This document shows, piece by piece, positions 1 through 7,895 of a stretch of DNA of 64,000 bases. The stretch is from Streptomyces luomodiensis (lineage in GTDB: Bacteria > Actinomycetota > Actinomycetes > Streptomycetales > Streptomycetaceae), in NCBI RefSeq assembly GCF_031679605.1, contig NZ_CP117522.1, positions 5,022,001 through 5,086,000 on the forward strand, written 5' to 3'. Each line of letters opens with the position of its first letter. Positions within the stretch are counted from its first letter, which is position 1. The position numbers and the translations under genes were made by a program. The notes under the pieces were generated by a model that made no database searches, was not told the DNA's origin, and saw only the letters and a list, made by a program, of their open reading frames with translations.

Positions 1-388
1 GTCGACCGGAGGCCCCGGCACCCACTGAGCCGGGTCGGTCGAGGCCACTGGGGCGGGCTGGACCACTGGGACGGGCGGAACTGCCGGGCCAGCCGCCCCG
101 GCCGAGGCTACTGGGACGTCCAGGTCAGCCGGGACAGGTGGGGCAGCCGGAGCCGCTGGGACGTGTGGGGCCGCCGGAGCTGCTGGGACTGCCGGGTCAG
201 CAGAGGCAGCCGGGCCAGCCGAAGCCACTGGAACCGCCAGGTCGACCGGAGGCCCCGGCACCCACTGAGCCGGGTCGGTCGAGGCCACTGGGGCGGGCTG
301 GACCACTGGCACGGGCGGAACTGCCGGGCCAGCCGCCCCGGCCGAGGCTACCGGGACGTCCAGGTCAGTCGGGACAGGTGGGGCAGCC
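1..388. repeat. 240-bp direct repeat (two copies, left one cut by window edge)
   Basis: Bases 1-148 and 241-388 are nearly identical, with only about three differences, so the period is 240 bp. That is exactly 80 codons, so the repeat keeps the minus-strand reading frame open. It codes for an Ala/Pro/Val-rich 80-residue unit in the C-terminal tail of the flavin-binding protein gene that covers it. The first copy starts at the window edge, so more copies may lie outside. Confidence 0.9.
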
Positions 389-1374
389 TGGTCCGCCGGA
401 GCCACCTGGTCCGCTGGGGCCACCTGGTCCGCCGGAGCTGCCGGGGCCGCCTGGTAAGCCGGGGCCGCCTGGTCCGCCGGGGTGCCCGGGGCCGTCCGGT
501 CGGCCAAGGCGGGCTGGTGGGGCTGGTGGGGCTGGTTCATCGGGGGTGTCGGTCGCGGGGCCGGCTCGGCGCGCGGTGCGCGGCGGGCTTCGCGGGCGTC
601 GGCGGCGGCGCCGAAGAAGTCGCCGCCCTTCCGCTTGACGTCGTCCGTCCCCCAGTCCCGTTCCCGGCCGTGCTCGAGGGCCCGGTCACCGGAGGGGCTG
701 CGGTGCCGGCCCTCGGCTCCGCGGGTGCGGCGTTGCGCGGGGACCCTCTGGAGGTGGGGGATGTGCTTGGCGCAGTGGATGTACGCCTCCTCGACGGTCA
801 CCTCGACCCACACCACCGCGCGCCGCCCCGGCACCGGGTCCACCGGCAGGTCGGGGTGGGCCGCGCGCATCTCGGCGTCCTCCACAACCCGGGCCCGGCC
901 GTTCACATGCAGCCCGATCCGGTCCCGGAAGAAGTCGACCATGAGAATGCCGAGGTGGGGGTTCTCCTGGATGTTGCCGAGACTGGCCAGGACGCCGTTG
1001 CCCCGGTATTCGGGATAGGTCAGCGTGCGCGCGTCGAGCACCCGCAGAAAGCCGGGCGGCCCGGCCCGGAAGGTGCTGTCGCACTCCCCGTGCCGGTCGG
1101 AGGTGGCCAGGAAGAACATCTCCTGGCGGCCGATGTACTCCCGCATCCGGACGTTGAGGTGGTCCAGCACCTGTTCGTCGTAGAAACGGTCGGCGCGGTC
1201 GACCGTACCCAGCCGCCGCTGTAGAAGGTGTTCGCCGTCGCTCCCCGGACGCCACGCGCGGTCGTCCAGGTGCTCCGTACTGTCCACGGTTCTCGTCCCC
1301 GTTCCTGCATCGCCGTCGTGCCTGTCGCCGTCCGGAATCGCCGGAGTCACTGCCTCGTGTCGCCGTTCCGTCAT
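1..1374 (-). CDS. Pyridoxamine 5'-phosphate oxidase-like FMN protein with repetitive Ala/Pro tail (3' end outside window)
   Basis: One minus-strand frame stays open from an ATG at 1374 to base 1 (458 codons and continuing), so the C-terminus is missing. Residues about 75-215 look like the PNPOx-like split-barrel flavoprotein fold, with the segments [39 protein letters not shown] and [12 protein letters not shown]. Such proteins usually bind FMN, F420 or heme; the substrate is unknown. From about residue 285 the chain is low complexity: hexapeptides of the [12 protein letters not shown] type, then an 80-residue unit repeated in the DNA. The ATG lies 14 bp after the stop of the globin/reductase gene, which argues for one transcript. 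A GTG about 29 codons inside is an alternative start. Competing frames here, including a Gly/Pro-rich collagen-looking one on the plus strand, are shadows of the repeats. Confidence 0.8.
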   Translation of the reverse strand, partial: MTERRHEAVTPAIPDGDRHDGDAGTGTRTVDSTEHLDDRAWRPGSDGEHLLQRRLGTVDRADRFYDEQVLDHLNVRMREYIGRQEMFFLATSDRHGECDSTFRAGPPGFLRVLDARTLTYPEYRGNGVLASLGNIQENPHLGILMVDFFRDRIGLHVNGRARVVEDAEMRAAHPDLPVDPVPGRRAVVWVEVTVEEAYIHCAKHIPHLQRVPAQRRTRGAEGRHRSPSGDRALEHGRERDWGTDDVKRKGGDFFGAAADAREARRAPRAEPAPRPTPPMNQPHQPHQPALADRTAPGTPADQAAPAYQAAPAAPADQVAPADQVAPADQAAPPVPTDLDVPVASAGAAGPAVPPVPVVQPAPVASTDPAQWVPGPPVDLAVPVASAGPAASADPAVPAAPAAPHVPAAPAAPPVPADLDVPVASAGAAGPAVPPVPVVQPAPVASTDPAQWVPGPPVD

Positions 1375-1388
1375 GTGCCGTCCGCGCC

Positions 1389-2978
1389 CTACTCCGCGGC
1401 GGCGGCGAGCTCCTCGATGGAGTCGTGCCGTATCCGGTGGGACGGAATGCCGATGCCCATCAGGGTGTCGACACCGCTGCGGATCAACCCGGGCGGCCCG
1501 GAGAGATACGCGTCGAACGCGTTCCACGGGCCGTACTGCCGCACGGCGTCGGGCAGCCGGCCGCTGAGGCCGTTGGTCGGGCCGTTGGAGACGACGGGGC
1601 GGACCGCGAGCCACGGATGCTTGTGCGCCAGCCGCAGCATGGTGTCGATGTCGTACAGATCGTGATCGCTGCGCGCACCGTAGAAGACCTCGACCGCCCG
1701 CTGGCGGCCGTGCTCGGCGACATCCTCGACCAGCGCCTTGATCGGCGCGATACCGGTGCCGCCGCCCAGGCAGAGCAGCCCGTTGTCGCTGGAGTGGTCG
1801 ACGGTCATCGAACCGGCGGGCGGCCCGAGGCGGATCACATCGCCGGGGCGGGCCCGGTGCACCAGCGCGGAGGACACCCATCCGGCCGGTACGGCCTTCA
1901 CGTGGAAGGAGAGCAGCCCGTCGGAGCGCGGCGCCGAGGCGAACGAGTAGTGCCGCCACACCCGCGGCCACCACGGGGTTTCCAGCGAGGCGTACTGGCC
2001 GGCCAGAAACGGGTACGGCTGATCCGGACGGACGGTGATCACGGCGATGTCGGGGGTGCGCAGCTCATGCCCGACCACCTCGGCCTGCCACCACGCGGGG
2101 GCGACCAGCTCGTCCTCGGCGGCCGCGTCGATCATGATCTGGGAGAACTTGGTGTAGGCGCGCACCCAGGCGGCCTCGGCCTCGTCGCTCCAGGTGGTGA
2201 CCGCGTAGCGGGTGAGCGCGTCGATCAGGGATTCGCCGACGGCGGGGTAGTGCTCGGGCTGGGTGCCGTACTTGCGGTGGCCGCGGCCGAGCCGGGAGAG
2301 GAACTCGGTGAGGATGTCGTCGTCGTCGACGAGCCGGGCGGCGGTCAGCATCGCCTTGAACAGCCGGTCGCGCTGGGCGTCCATGGCGGCGGGGAAGAGC
2401 GGCCGCAGCTCGGGGTGGTGGACGAAGAGCATCGCGTAGAAGTACGAGGTCACCTTGTCGCTGATGGGCTCGATCTCGGCCATCGTGCGGCGCAGCAGGA
2501 TCGCGTCGGGCGAGGCGGTCTCGGGGACGGCGAACCGGGGGTCGGGGCCGGGCCGGACGTCCTGCGGGACAGGGGCCGTCTCGTCGGGGCGCTGATGCTC
2601 CTCGCGCCCGGTGGCCGCGGGGCCGCTCGCCGGTCGGCCGGCCGCCGACCGGTTGGCCGCCGGACGGTCGGCAGCCGGACGGTCGGCCGCCGGACGGTCG
2701 GCAGCCGGATGGTCAGCAGCCGGGCCGGACGCGGGGCGGGCGCCCGCCCCCGGGCCGGACGCCGGGCCCGGCTCGGCGGACGTACGGCGGTCGGCTCCGG
2801 TGCCGACCGGCCGTATCGGGTTCACCGGACGGCTGGGCGTCCGCTCATCGCTCTGCCGGTCCGGGGCCCGTGTCTGTTCCTCGGCCGGATTCCTGCTCGG
2901 GCTGAACCAGCCCCAGTCGCCACTGTTTCCGCCGGAGCCGTCACTGCCGGCCGACGATGTGGTGGTCGGAGCGTCCAT
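1389..2978 (-). CDS. Flavohemoglobin-like globin/FAD/NAD(P) reductase with repeat-rich N-terminal extension
   Basis: 529 residues. Residues 1-155 are disordered and include pentapeptide repeats (PAADR). A globin domain follows at about 157-290, with a YFYAMLF helix B, the proximal His in GRGHRKYG and EHYPAVGESL. The FAD domain (RHYSFASAP, about 330) and NAD(P)-binding domain (LCLGGGTGIAP) complete a ferredoxin-reductase-type module. Family members act as NO dioxygenases or heme-linked oxidoreductases using NAD(P)H; which one applies is not visible here. A purine-rich stretch (GAGGCGAGG) precedes the ATG. A flavin-binding protein gene follows after 14 bp, probably in the same operon. Canonical flavohemoglobins are about 400 residues, so the extension is the unusual part. 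Confidence 0.9.
   Translation of the reverse strand: MDAPTTTSSAGSDGSGGNSGDWGWFSPSRNPAEEQTRAPDRQSDERTPSRPVNPIRPVGTGADRRTSAEPGPASGPGAGARPASGPAADHPAADRPAADRPAADRPAANRSAAGRPASGPAATGREEHQRPDETAPVPQDVRPGPDPRFAVPETASPDAILLRRTMAEIEPISDKVTSYFYAMLFVHHPELRPLFPAAMDAQRDRLFKAMLTAARLVDDDDILTEFLSRLGRGHRKYGTQPEHYPAVGESLIDALTRYAVTTWSDEAEAAWVRAYTKFSQIMIDAAAEDELVAPAWWQAEVVGHELRTPDIAVITVRPDQPYPFLAGQYASLETPWWPRVWRHYSFASAPRSDGLLSFHVKAVPAGWVSSALVHRARPGDVIRLGPPAGSMTVDHSSDNGLLCLGGGTGIAPIKALVEDVAEHGRQRAVEVFYGARSDHDLYDIDTMLRLAHKHPWLAVRPVVSNGPTNGLSGRLPDAVRQYGPWNAFDAYLSGPPGLIRSGVDTLMGIGIPSHRIRHDSIEELAAAAE
2641..2715. repeat. 15-bp tandem repeat, five units, inside the globin/reductase gene
   Basis: Five consecutive 15-bp units of the form GCMGCCGGACGGTCG run from 2641 to 2715, with one to three differences among them. 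Each encodes one Asp-Arg-Pro-Ala-Ala pentapeptide of the N-terminal extension, about residues 88-112. The unit length preserves the frame. Confidence 0.85.
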
Positions 2979-3335
2979 GGTTGCCTCGCCTCGAACATCT
3001 TTCTGTCGGTCTTCGCACTTCCGCTGGCGGAGTGTGCCCGCAATTCCCCGTTCTGGTGCACTGGTTCAAGCGAGAATGGTCGTGCCGACCTTCTCCGTAA
3101 CTCTCATCCGGGCAGGATGCCACGGCCGTTGCCCGCCCCGGGTGCGCATTCCCGAAGTCCAGGGAAACCGGAGCCGCAATCCCGTCACGCTGGTTGGCCT
3201 GGGTTGCCCGGTTCTGCCCCCACCCGTACAGCCTGCTGGACGGAGCCGGACCCGACCCTACCGGCCGCGCATGAATTCACAAGCCCCGCGGACGCGGCAT
3301 CCATTACACCCGCCAACTCAGGTAATTACCGATAG
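2979..3335. other. Intergenic region upstream of the globin/reductase operon
   Basis: 357 bp between the HAD-phosphatase stop and the globin/reductase start, both on the minus strand. It must hold the operon promoter, but I see no convincing -35/-10 pair and no clear NsrR-type or other palindrome. It is slightly less GC-rich near 3300-3360. Open frames crossing it are not supported. Confidence 0.4.
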
Positions 3336-3968
3336 TTACGAGCAGTTACCCGTCAATTCGTAAGCCTCTCGGAGATCGCGTCCGGTATAGGCGTGGGATG
3401 CGATTTCGCTCACATGGTGGTCGGCGTTCACGGCGACCGAGACCGGCACCACGGCGAACAGCTCGGCGTCCGACCGGGAATCCCCGTAAGCCACGCAATG
3501 GTCCCTGGTCAACCCGAACTTCGCACAAAGTTCATCGGCGATCCCGACCTTCGCGGCCGGGGTCAGGATCCCCGCCGGATCCACCGGGTCCCGGAACGGC
3601 ACCGAGGGCCAGGCCGAGCCGTAGGTGGCGTCCGCTCCCCACTCCAGCAGCCGCGACACGAAGAAGCCCGGCGAGAGGGAGATCACCGCACAGCGCTCGC
3701 CCCGCGTCCGGATGTCCGCCCACACCTCGCGGATCCCCGCCAGCCACGGCGCCCCTTCGAACGCCGCGGCCACATGGTCCTCCGTCAGCTCCGCCCACAA
3801 CGCACAGGCTCGCTCGGCGAACTGGGCCGTCGTCAGCGCACCACCCGCGAACGCCCGCTCCAGCTCGGCGATCTCCCGCTCCAGGCCGAGCTGCCGGGAT
3901 ATCTCGATCGCGGCGGCGGAGCCATGGATGAGCGTCCCGTCCAGGTCGAACAGATGCAGTCTGGTCAT
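3336..3968 (-). CDS. HAD-superfamily phosphatase (SerB-like)
   Basis: 210 residues from the ATG at 3968. HAD motif I is FDLDGTL (nucleophile Asp8, general acid Asp10). Motif II is the Ser of VISLSPG, a Lys near AKVG would be motif III, and motif IV is YGDSRSD. The helical cap between motifs I and II resembles phosphoserine phosphatase/HAD-IB enzymes, so a small phosphomonoester substrate is likely but not identifiable. An upstream in-frame ATG at 3989 is possible. I prefer 3968 because the family begins with MTRLHLFDLDGT and a TACGCT -10-like box lies about 7 nt upstream, suggesting a leaderless mRNA. It is divergent from the MarR gene across about 220 bp. Confidence 0.85.
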   Translation of the reverse strand: MTRLHLFDLDGTLIHGSAAAIEISRQLGLEREIAELERAFAGGALTTAQFAERACALWAELTEDHVAAAFEGAPWLAGIREVWADIRTRGERCAVISLSPGFFVSRLLEWGADATYGSAWPSVPFRDPVDPAGILTPAAKVGIADELCAKFGLTRDHCVAYGDSRSDAELFAVVPVSVAVNADHHVSEIASHAYTGRDLREAYELTGNCS

Positions 3969-4191
3969 GACAACCGAGCGTAGGGGCACCTGGACACTCG
4001 GACCGTTGTCCGTCAGACGTCACGACGCTGCGGCGCCGCGACGCCGCAATGGCCGATGTGCCGGCGAGGCGGGCGGGGGCTGACCGCCCGGGGGCGACGG
4101 CTGTGGACGTCGAAACACCGATAATTGCATACGCGGTCTATTTCATCGCTGCACTATCCTGGGATTCGCTCACCCACCAAGGAGGGGTTCC

Positions 4192-4668
4192 ATGACGGAT
4201 GAGCCGCACGGCACCGCCACCCCGCCCACCGGGCGGGCCCTCGCCCAGGGCTGGTGCGCCCTGTCCTCCCTGCACGGCCGGATAGAGACGCATATCGAGC
4301 GTGCGCTTCAGGCCAGGCACGGGCTGAGCGTCCGCGAGTTCTCCGTGCTCGTCGTGCTCAGCGAACAGCACGACGGCGAGGGCGGACATCTACAGATGAA
4401 GCAGCTCGCCGACTCCGTCGTGCTCAGCCAGAGCGCCACGACCCGGCTGGTCACCCGGCTGGAGGACCGCGGTCTGCTCTCCCGCTACATCTGCCCCGAC
4501 GACCGCCGCGGCATCTACACCAATGTCAGCCCCGAGGGGCTGAAGCTGCTGGAGGCGGCACGGCCGACGAACGACGCCGCGCTGCGCGAGGCACTCGCCG
4601 ACGCCGCCCGGCGGCCGGAGCTGGCACCCCTCGTCGCCGCCGTCGAAGGGCTGTCCACCCCGCGCTGA
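4192..4668 (+). CDS. MarR-family transcriptional regulator
   Basis: 158 residues. The winged helix spans about residues 55-105 (QLADSVVLSQSATTRLVTRLEDRGLL then CPDDRRGIYTNVSPEG, the wing). This is the standard MarR/SlyA fold, a dimeric DNA-binding protein that usually represses its own or a neighbouring gene and responds to small aromatic ligands or oxidants. A strong Shine-Dalgarno AAGGAGGGG precedes the ATG. The upstream 4120-4165 region is unusually AT-rich for this DNA and is the likely operator region. The divergent HAD gene and the downstream GNAT gene are possible targets, but nothing in the sequence proves either. Confidence 0.9.
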   Translation: MTDEPHGTATPPTGRALAQGWCALSSLHGRIETHIERALQARHGLSVREFSVLVVLSEQHDGEGGHLQMKQLADSVVLSQSATTRLVTRLEDRGLLSRYICPDDRRGIYTNVSPEGLKLLEAARPTNDAALREALADAARRPELAPLVAAVEGLSTPR

Positions 4669-4840
4669 TCATCACGGGTACGCCCCCGGCCGATCGCCGC
4701 GGGTGCGCCCCGGCCCAGTCACCGCGGGTACGTCCCGGACCGGTCACCACGCATGCACCCCAGCCCAGTCACAGCACGCGCGCCCCGGACCGGTCACCAC
4801 GCGTGCACCCCAGCCCAGTCACAGCGCGTACGCCGGCCCA
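4667..4840. repeat. 25-bp tandem repeat array, seven units, between MarR and GNAT genes
   Basis: Starting at the MarR stop codon, units begin at 4667, 4692, 4718, 4743, 4768, 4793 and 4818, with lengths 25, 26, 25, 25, 25, 25 and 23. The consensus is GTCACCRCGSRTRCRCCCCR followed by GMCCR. Units 4 and 6 differ at a single base and alternate with units 3 and 5, so there is also a 50-bp higher-order period. A partial eighth unit may begin at 4841. The array is non-coding, has no spacers and shows no simple hairpin. Confidence 0.9.
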
Positions 4841-4884
4841 GTCGCCGCCGACCGGGCCCGATGGGCCCCGCGTAGGCTTCCCGC

Positions 4885-5340
4885 GTGACCGACTTCGCAA
4901 TACGGCGCGCGACCGCCGATGACCTCCCGGCGATCGTGGCCATGCTCGCCGACGACCCGCTCGGCGCCCGCCAGGAGTCCCCGGACGACCCGGCCCCGTA
5001 CCGCGCCGCCTTCGAGCGGCTGGACCGGGACCCCAACCAGCGGCTGGTCGTCGCGGTCCAGGACGGCCGGACCGTCGGCACCCTTCAGCTGACCATGATC
5101 CCCGGGCTGTCGCGGCGCGGCGCCACCCGCTCGATCATCGAGGGCGTCCGGATCCACGCCGACGTGCGCGGCGGCGGACTCGGCACCCAGCTGATCGAAT
5201 GGGCCATCGAGGAGTCACGCCGCGCGGGATGTGCGCTGGTACAGCTCACCTCGGACGCGACCCGTACCGACGCCCACCGCTTCTATGAGCGGCTCGGCTT
5301 CGAGGCCAGCCACCTCGGCTTCAAGCTTCCGCTGGACTGA
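4885..5340 (+). CDS. GNAT-family N-acetyltransferase
   Basis: 151 residues. The acetyl-CoA-binding segment is DVRGGGLGTQLIEWAIEESR (motif A, R/Q-x-x-G-x-G/A), followed by the usual C-terminal ATRTDAHRFYERLGF motif. These enzymes transfer an acetyl group to an amine; the substrate is not predictable. The GTG start is preceded by TAGGCT at 4873-4878, six bases before the codon, with no Shine-Dalgarno, which is the pattern of a leaderless streptomycete transcript. The 25-bp repeat array separates it from the MarR gene, so co-transcription is uncertain. It converges with the beta-lactamase-fold hydrolase gene. Confidence 0.88.
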   Translation: MTDFAIRRATADDLPAIVAMLADDPLGARQESPDDPAPYRAAFERLDRDPNQRLVVAVQDGRTVGTLQLTMIPGLSRRGATRSIIEGVRIHADVRGGGLGTQLIEWAIEESRRAGCALVQLTSDATRTDAHRFYERLGFEASHLGFKLPLD

Positions 5341-5447
5341 CATCCGTCCCCCACCGGACCGGCAATCCGCCTCCCACCGGCCGACAATCCGTCGTCCTCC
5401 GGACCGACGTCCACAGGAGTCTCCGCAGAAGCATCCGCGAGGCCCCG

Positions 5448-6833
5448 TCAGAGCGCGCGCCAGCCCTCCGGGTCGACCCCGCCGGGCACCACGCCGTCCG
5501 GCGCGTAGGGCTCCCGGGTGAACACGAAGGTGCCCAGGTCCAGATGGGCCGGGGCGCCGCCCTCCCCCTCGACCACCCGCAGCGTCTCCCCCGCGTAATA
5601 GCCGTCGAGCCCGGTCCACGTGCCGTCCGGCTCGGCCCGGAAGCGCGAGGCGCGGCCTCCCCCGGCGGCCGGGGACAGCTCCAGACCGCGGTCCGCGCGC
5701 AGCCGCAGATGGTACGGGCGGGGTCCCCAGTACCAGGGGCCGGTCAGCGCCAGCAGCTCCGGATCGACTTCGGGCAGCGGCCGCCAGGGCTCGGGTATAC
5801 GGGGTTCGTGCTCCGCCACGACCCCTATGAGGTCGGCGGCGATGGCTCCGATCGCGGGTCCCGAGGTGGTGTTGGCCAGCGCGATCCCGGCCAGCCGGTC
5901 CTCCGCGCTCACCCACAGCGCGGCCAGGAAGCCGGGCATGGAGCCGGTGTGGCCGTAAAGGAACCGTCCGCCGTGGCGGATGAGCTGGGTGCCCAGGCCA
6001 TAGCCGGCGTCCCGGTCCCCGTCCTCGGGGGCGGCGGATGCCCGCATCTCGGCGAGCGTCCCGGCGCCGAGCACCCGCTCGTCCCCGTCCAGCAGGAACG
6101 CGGCGAAGCGGGCCAGATCCCCGGCGGTCGACCAGAGCTGTCCGGCCGGACCCATCCACCCGGTGTCCTCGGCCGGCTCGGGCAGCAGCACATCCGCCCA
6201 GGGGTGCACGGCCCAGCCCCCGGCGTGCGGGGCCCGCGGCTCGAGCGACGTACGCCCCATCCCCAGCGGCTCCAGCACCTCACGGGCGAGCACCTCGCCC
6301 CAGGGGGCGCCGCGCAGCCGCTCGACCAGCGCGCCGAGCAGCGCGAAACCGGGGTTGGAGTAGTGGTACCGGCGGCCCGCGGGGTGGACCAGCGGGCGCT
6401 CGCCGAAGATATCGGCCGTCCCGGGCCGCAACGCCCCGGGCGTACGCTCCCACCACGGGCCACGCGCCTCGGCGGCGAGACCCCCGGTGTGGGAGAGGAG
6501 CTGGGCCACGGTCGCGCCCTCGGCCTGCGGTACGTCCAGATGCCTGGCCAGCGGATCGCCGAGGTCCAGCAGCCCCTCATCGCGCAGCCGCAGCACCAGC
6601 ACCGCCACAAAGGTCTTGGTCAAGGAGCCGATGCGGTACTGGGTGTCGGCGTCCGGCGCGTGCCCGTCCACACAGCCGCGCGCCCCCGTCCACACCAGCC
6701 GCCCATCCCGCACCACGGCCCCCAGCAGGGACGGGGCACGGCCCTCGGCCTGGCCGAGGGCGACGCGCCGCAGCAGGGCACGGCGGGTGGCGGGCAGCGG
6801 CTCGGCGAACTCATCGATGTCGGGCGTGGTCAT
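5448..6833 (-). CDS. Serine hydrolase of the beta-lactamase class C / D-Ala-D-Ala carboxypeptidase fold
   Basis: 461 residues from the ATG at 6833. All three active-site elements are present: Ser70-x-x-Lys73 in GSLTKTF, YSN at 158-160 (YHYSNPGFALLG), and HTG at 295-297 (YGHTGSMPGF). The C-terminal part (about 350-460) forms the extra beta-domain seen in EstB/LACTB-type hydrolases. No signal peptide is visible, so a cytoplasmic esterase or peptidase is more likely than a periplasmic beta-lactamase. The start was chosen because TACAGT (6840-6845) lies six bases upstream, a leaderless arrangement; an in-frame ATG 69 bp upstream seems too early. Confidence 0.9.
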   Translation of the reverse strand: MTTPDIDEFAEPLPATRRALLRRVALGQAEGRAPSLLGAVVRDGRLVWTGARGCVDGHAPDADTQYRIGSLTKTFVAVLVLRLRDEGLLDLGDPLARHLDVPQAEGATVAQLLSHTGGLAAEARGPWWERTPGALRPGTADIFGERPLVHPAGRRYHYSNPGFALLGALVERLRGAPWGEVLAREVLEPLGMGRTSLEPRAPHAGGWAVHPWADVLLPEPAEDTGWMGPAGQLWSTAGDLARFAAFLLDGDERVLGAGTLAEMRASAAPEDGDRDAGYGLGTQLIRHGGRFLYGHTGSMPGFLAALWVSAEDRLAGIALANTTSGPAIGAIAADLIGVVAEHEPRIPEPWRPLPEVDPELLALTGPWYWGPRPYHLRLRADRGLELSPAAGGGRASRFRAEPDGTWTGLDGYYAGETLRVVEGEGGAPAHLDLGTFVFTREPYAPDGVVPGGVDPEGWRAL

Positions 6834-6933
6834 GTCGGCACTGTACGGCGAGGGTCCGACAATCCCAGCGGATCGCACACAGCCTGGCAGGTGGTCTGGC
6901 ACCTGGTCTGGCCTGGCACCTGGTCCGGTCTGG

Positions 6934-6961
6934 CCTTGACGTCAGGGTCAAGGTCTACCGT
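6934..6961 (+). promoter_or_regulatory. MerR-type operator/promoter
   Basis: CCTTGAC-GTCAGG-GTCAAGG (6934-6953) is a perfect 7-bp inverted repeat with a 6-bp centre, placed just before a -10-like CTACCG/TACCGT (6955-6961). With CTGGCC at 6930-6935 read as a poor -35, the spacer is 19 bp, the over-long spacing that MerR regulators untwist. The MerR start codon follows seven bases later. Confidence 0.75.
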
Positions 6962-6967
6962 CGGGCC

Positions 6968-7399
6968 ATGCGGATCGGAGAGCTGGCCGAACGGGCGGGT
7001 ACCACCACCCGCACCCTGCGCTACTACGAGTCGCTCGGGCTGCTGCCCGCGCGCCGTACCGGCAATGGTTACCGGTCGTACGACGAGGACGACCTGCGGC
7101 TGCTCCAGCAGATCCGCACGCTGCGGGACTTCGGCTTCGAGCTGGAGGAGACGCGTCCGTTCGTCGAATGCCTGCGCTCCGGCCACCCGGCCGGTGACTC
7201 CTGCCCCGCCTCACTGGACGTCTACCGGCGCAAGCTGACCGAGCTGGACGAGTGCATCGCCCGGCTGAGCGCCATCCGGGAGCGGGTCGGGACGCAGCTC
7301 GCCGAGGCGGAGCGGGCCCGCGCGGAGCTGGAGGCCGCGGCGACGTCGCCCGAAGGGGCCCCGGAACCGCACTGCGAACTGACGCCGCCCGGACCGTGA
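6968..7399 (+). CDS. MerR-family transcriptional regulator (cysteine-containing)
   Basis: 143 residues. The N-terminal winged helix (MRIGELAERAGTTTRTLRYY, residues 1-70) is followed by a coiled-coil dimerisation helix (85-125). Four cysteines (68, 79, 96, 136) lie in the effector part. The Cys68-x10-Cys79 loop (GHPAGDSC) suggests metal or thiol sensing but does not match the SoxR iron-sulfur spacing. The operator overlaps its own promoter, so it should autoregulate. There is no Shine-Dalgarno, and the ATG sits about seven bases after the -10, so a leaderless mRNA is likely. The thioredoxin gene follows after 72 bp on the same strand, making a redox-response pair plausible. Confidence 0.9.
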   Translation: MRIGELAERAGTTTRTLRYYESLGLLPARRTGNGYRSYDEDDLRLLQQIRTLRDFGFELEETRPFVECLRSGHPAGDSCPASLDVYRRKLTELDECIARLSAIRERVGTQLAEAERARAELEAAATSPEGAPEPHCELTPPGP

Positions 7400-7471
7400 A
7401 CCCGCCCTCCCCACAGACGGCTTCGGACGGCTTCGGACGGCTTCCTTACGACGACTCCAAGGAGAGATGAG

Positions 7472-7810
7472 ATGACGCCGACGCACACCGAGGAAGTGGC
7501 CACGGTCACGGACACCACCTTCGCCGAGGAAGTGCTGGCGGCCGACCTGCCGGTGCTGGTGAAGTTCACCGCCTCGTGGTGCCCGCCGTGCCGGATGATC
7601 GCCCCAGTGCTGGCGGAGATCGCGCAGGAGGAGGCCCACCGGCTGAAGGTGGTGCGGCTGGACGTGGACCAGAACCCGTCCACCACCACCGCCTACGGGG
7701 TCCTGTCGATGCCGACGCTGATGCTGTTCCGGGCGGGCGAGCCGGTGCGGTCGCTGGTCGGGGCCCGCACCAAGCGGCGGCTGCTGGAGGAACTCGGCGA
7801 CGCGATCTGA
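7472..7810 (+). CDS. Thioredoxin-fold protein with atypical WCPPC active site
   Basis: 112 residues, full thioredoxin length. The active site is W36-C37-P-P-C40 rather than the usual WCGPC, and the cis-proline loop SMPTLMLF is intact. Both redox cysteines are present, so dithiol-disulfide exchange should occur; the Gly-to-Pro change in the dipeptide is expected to shift redox potential and partner choice (inference from thioredoxin mutants). The ATG has an AAGGAGAG ribosome-binding site. It follows a MerR regulator with several cysteines. It is distinct from the canonical trxA with WCGPC near the origin, so the genome has at least two thioredoxins. Confidence 0.92.
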   Translation: MTPTHTEEVATVTDTTFAEEVLAADLPVLVKFTASWCPPCRMIAPVLAEIAQEEAHRLKVVRLDVDQNPSTTTAYGVLSMPTLMLFRAGEPVRSLVGARTKRRLLEELGDAI

Positions 7811-7895
7811 CACATGCCTGAGCCGCGGCCGAACCACCCCTGCTACGTTGGCCGGACGTGACCATCAGCGGGGGCGGAAAAGGGTGAGGTCAGCG

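Noticed and set aside
686..1310. Two short minus-strand frames near 700-1310
   Set aside because: Arg/Pro-rich and out of frame with the PNPOx-like protein that reads sensibly through the same bases.
4667..4840. CRISPR array
   Set aside because: Repeats are contiguous, about 25 bp, with no unique spacers and no cas genes nearby.
5544..7238. Long plus-strand frame (564 codons) across the serine hydrolase and MerR genes
   Set aside because: Antisense shadow of a GC-rich gene; composition is Gly/Arg/Pro-rich with no domain, while the minus strand encodes a complete hydrolase with all active-site motifs.
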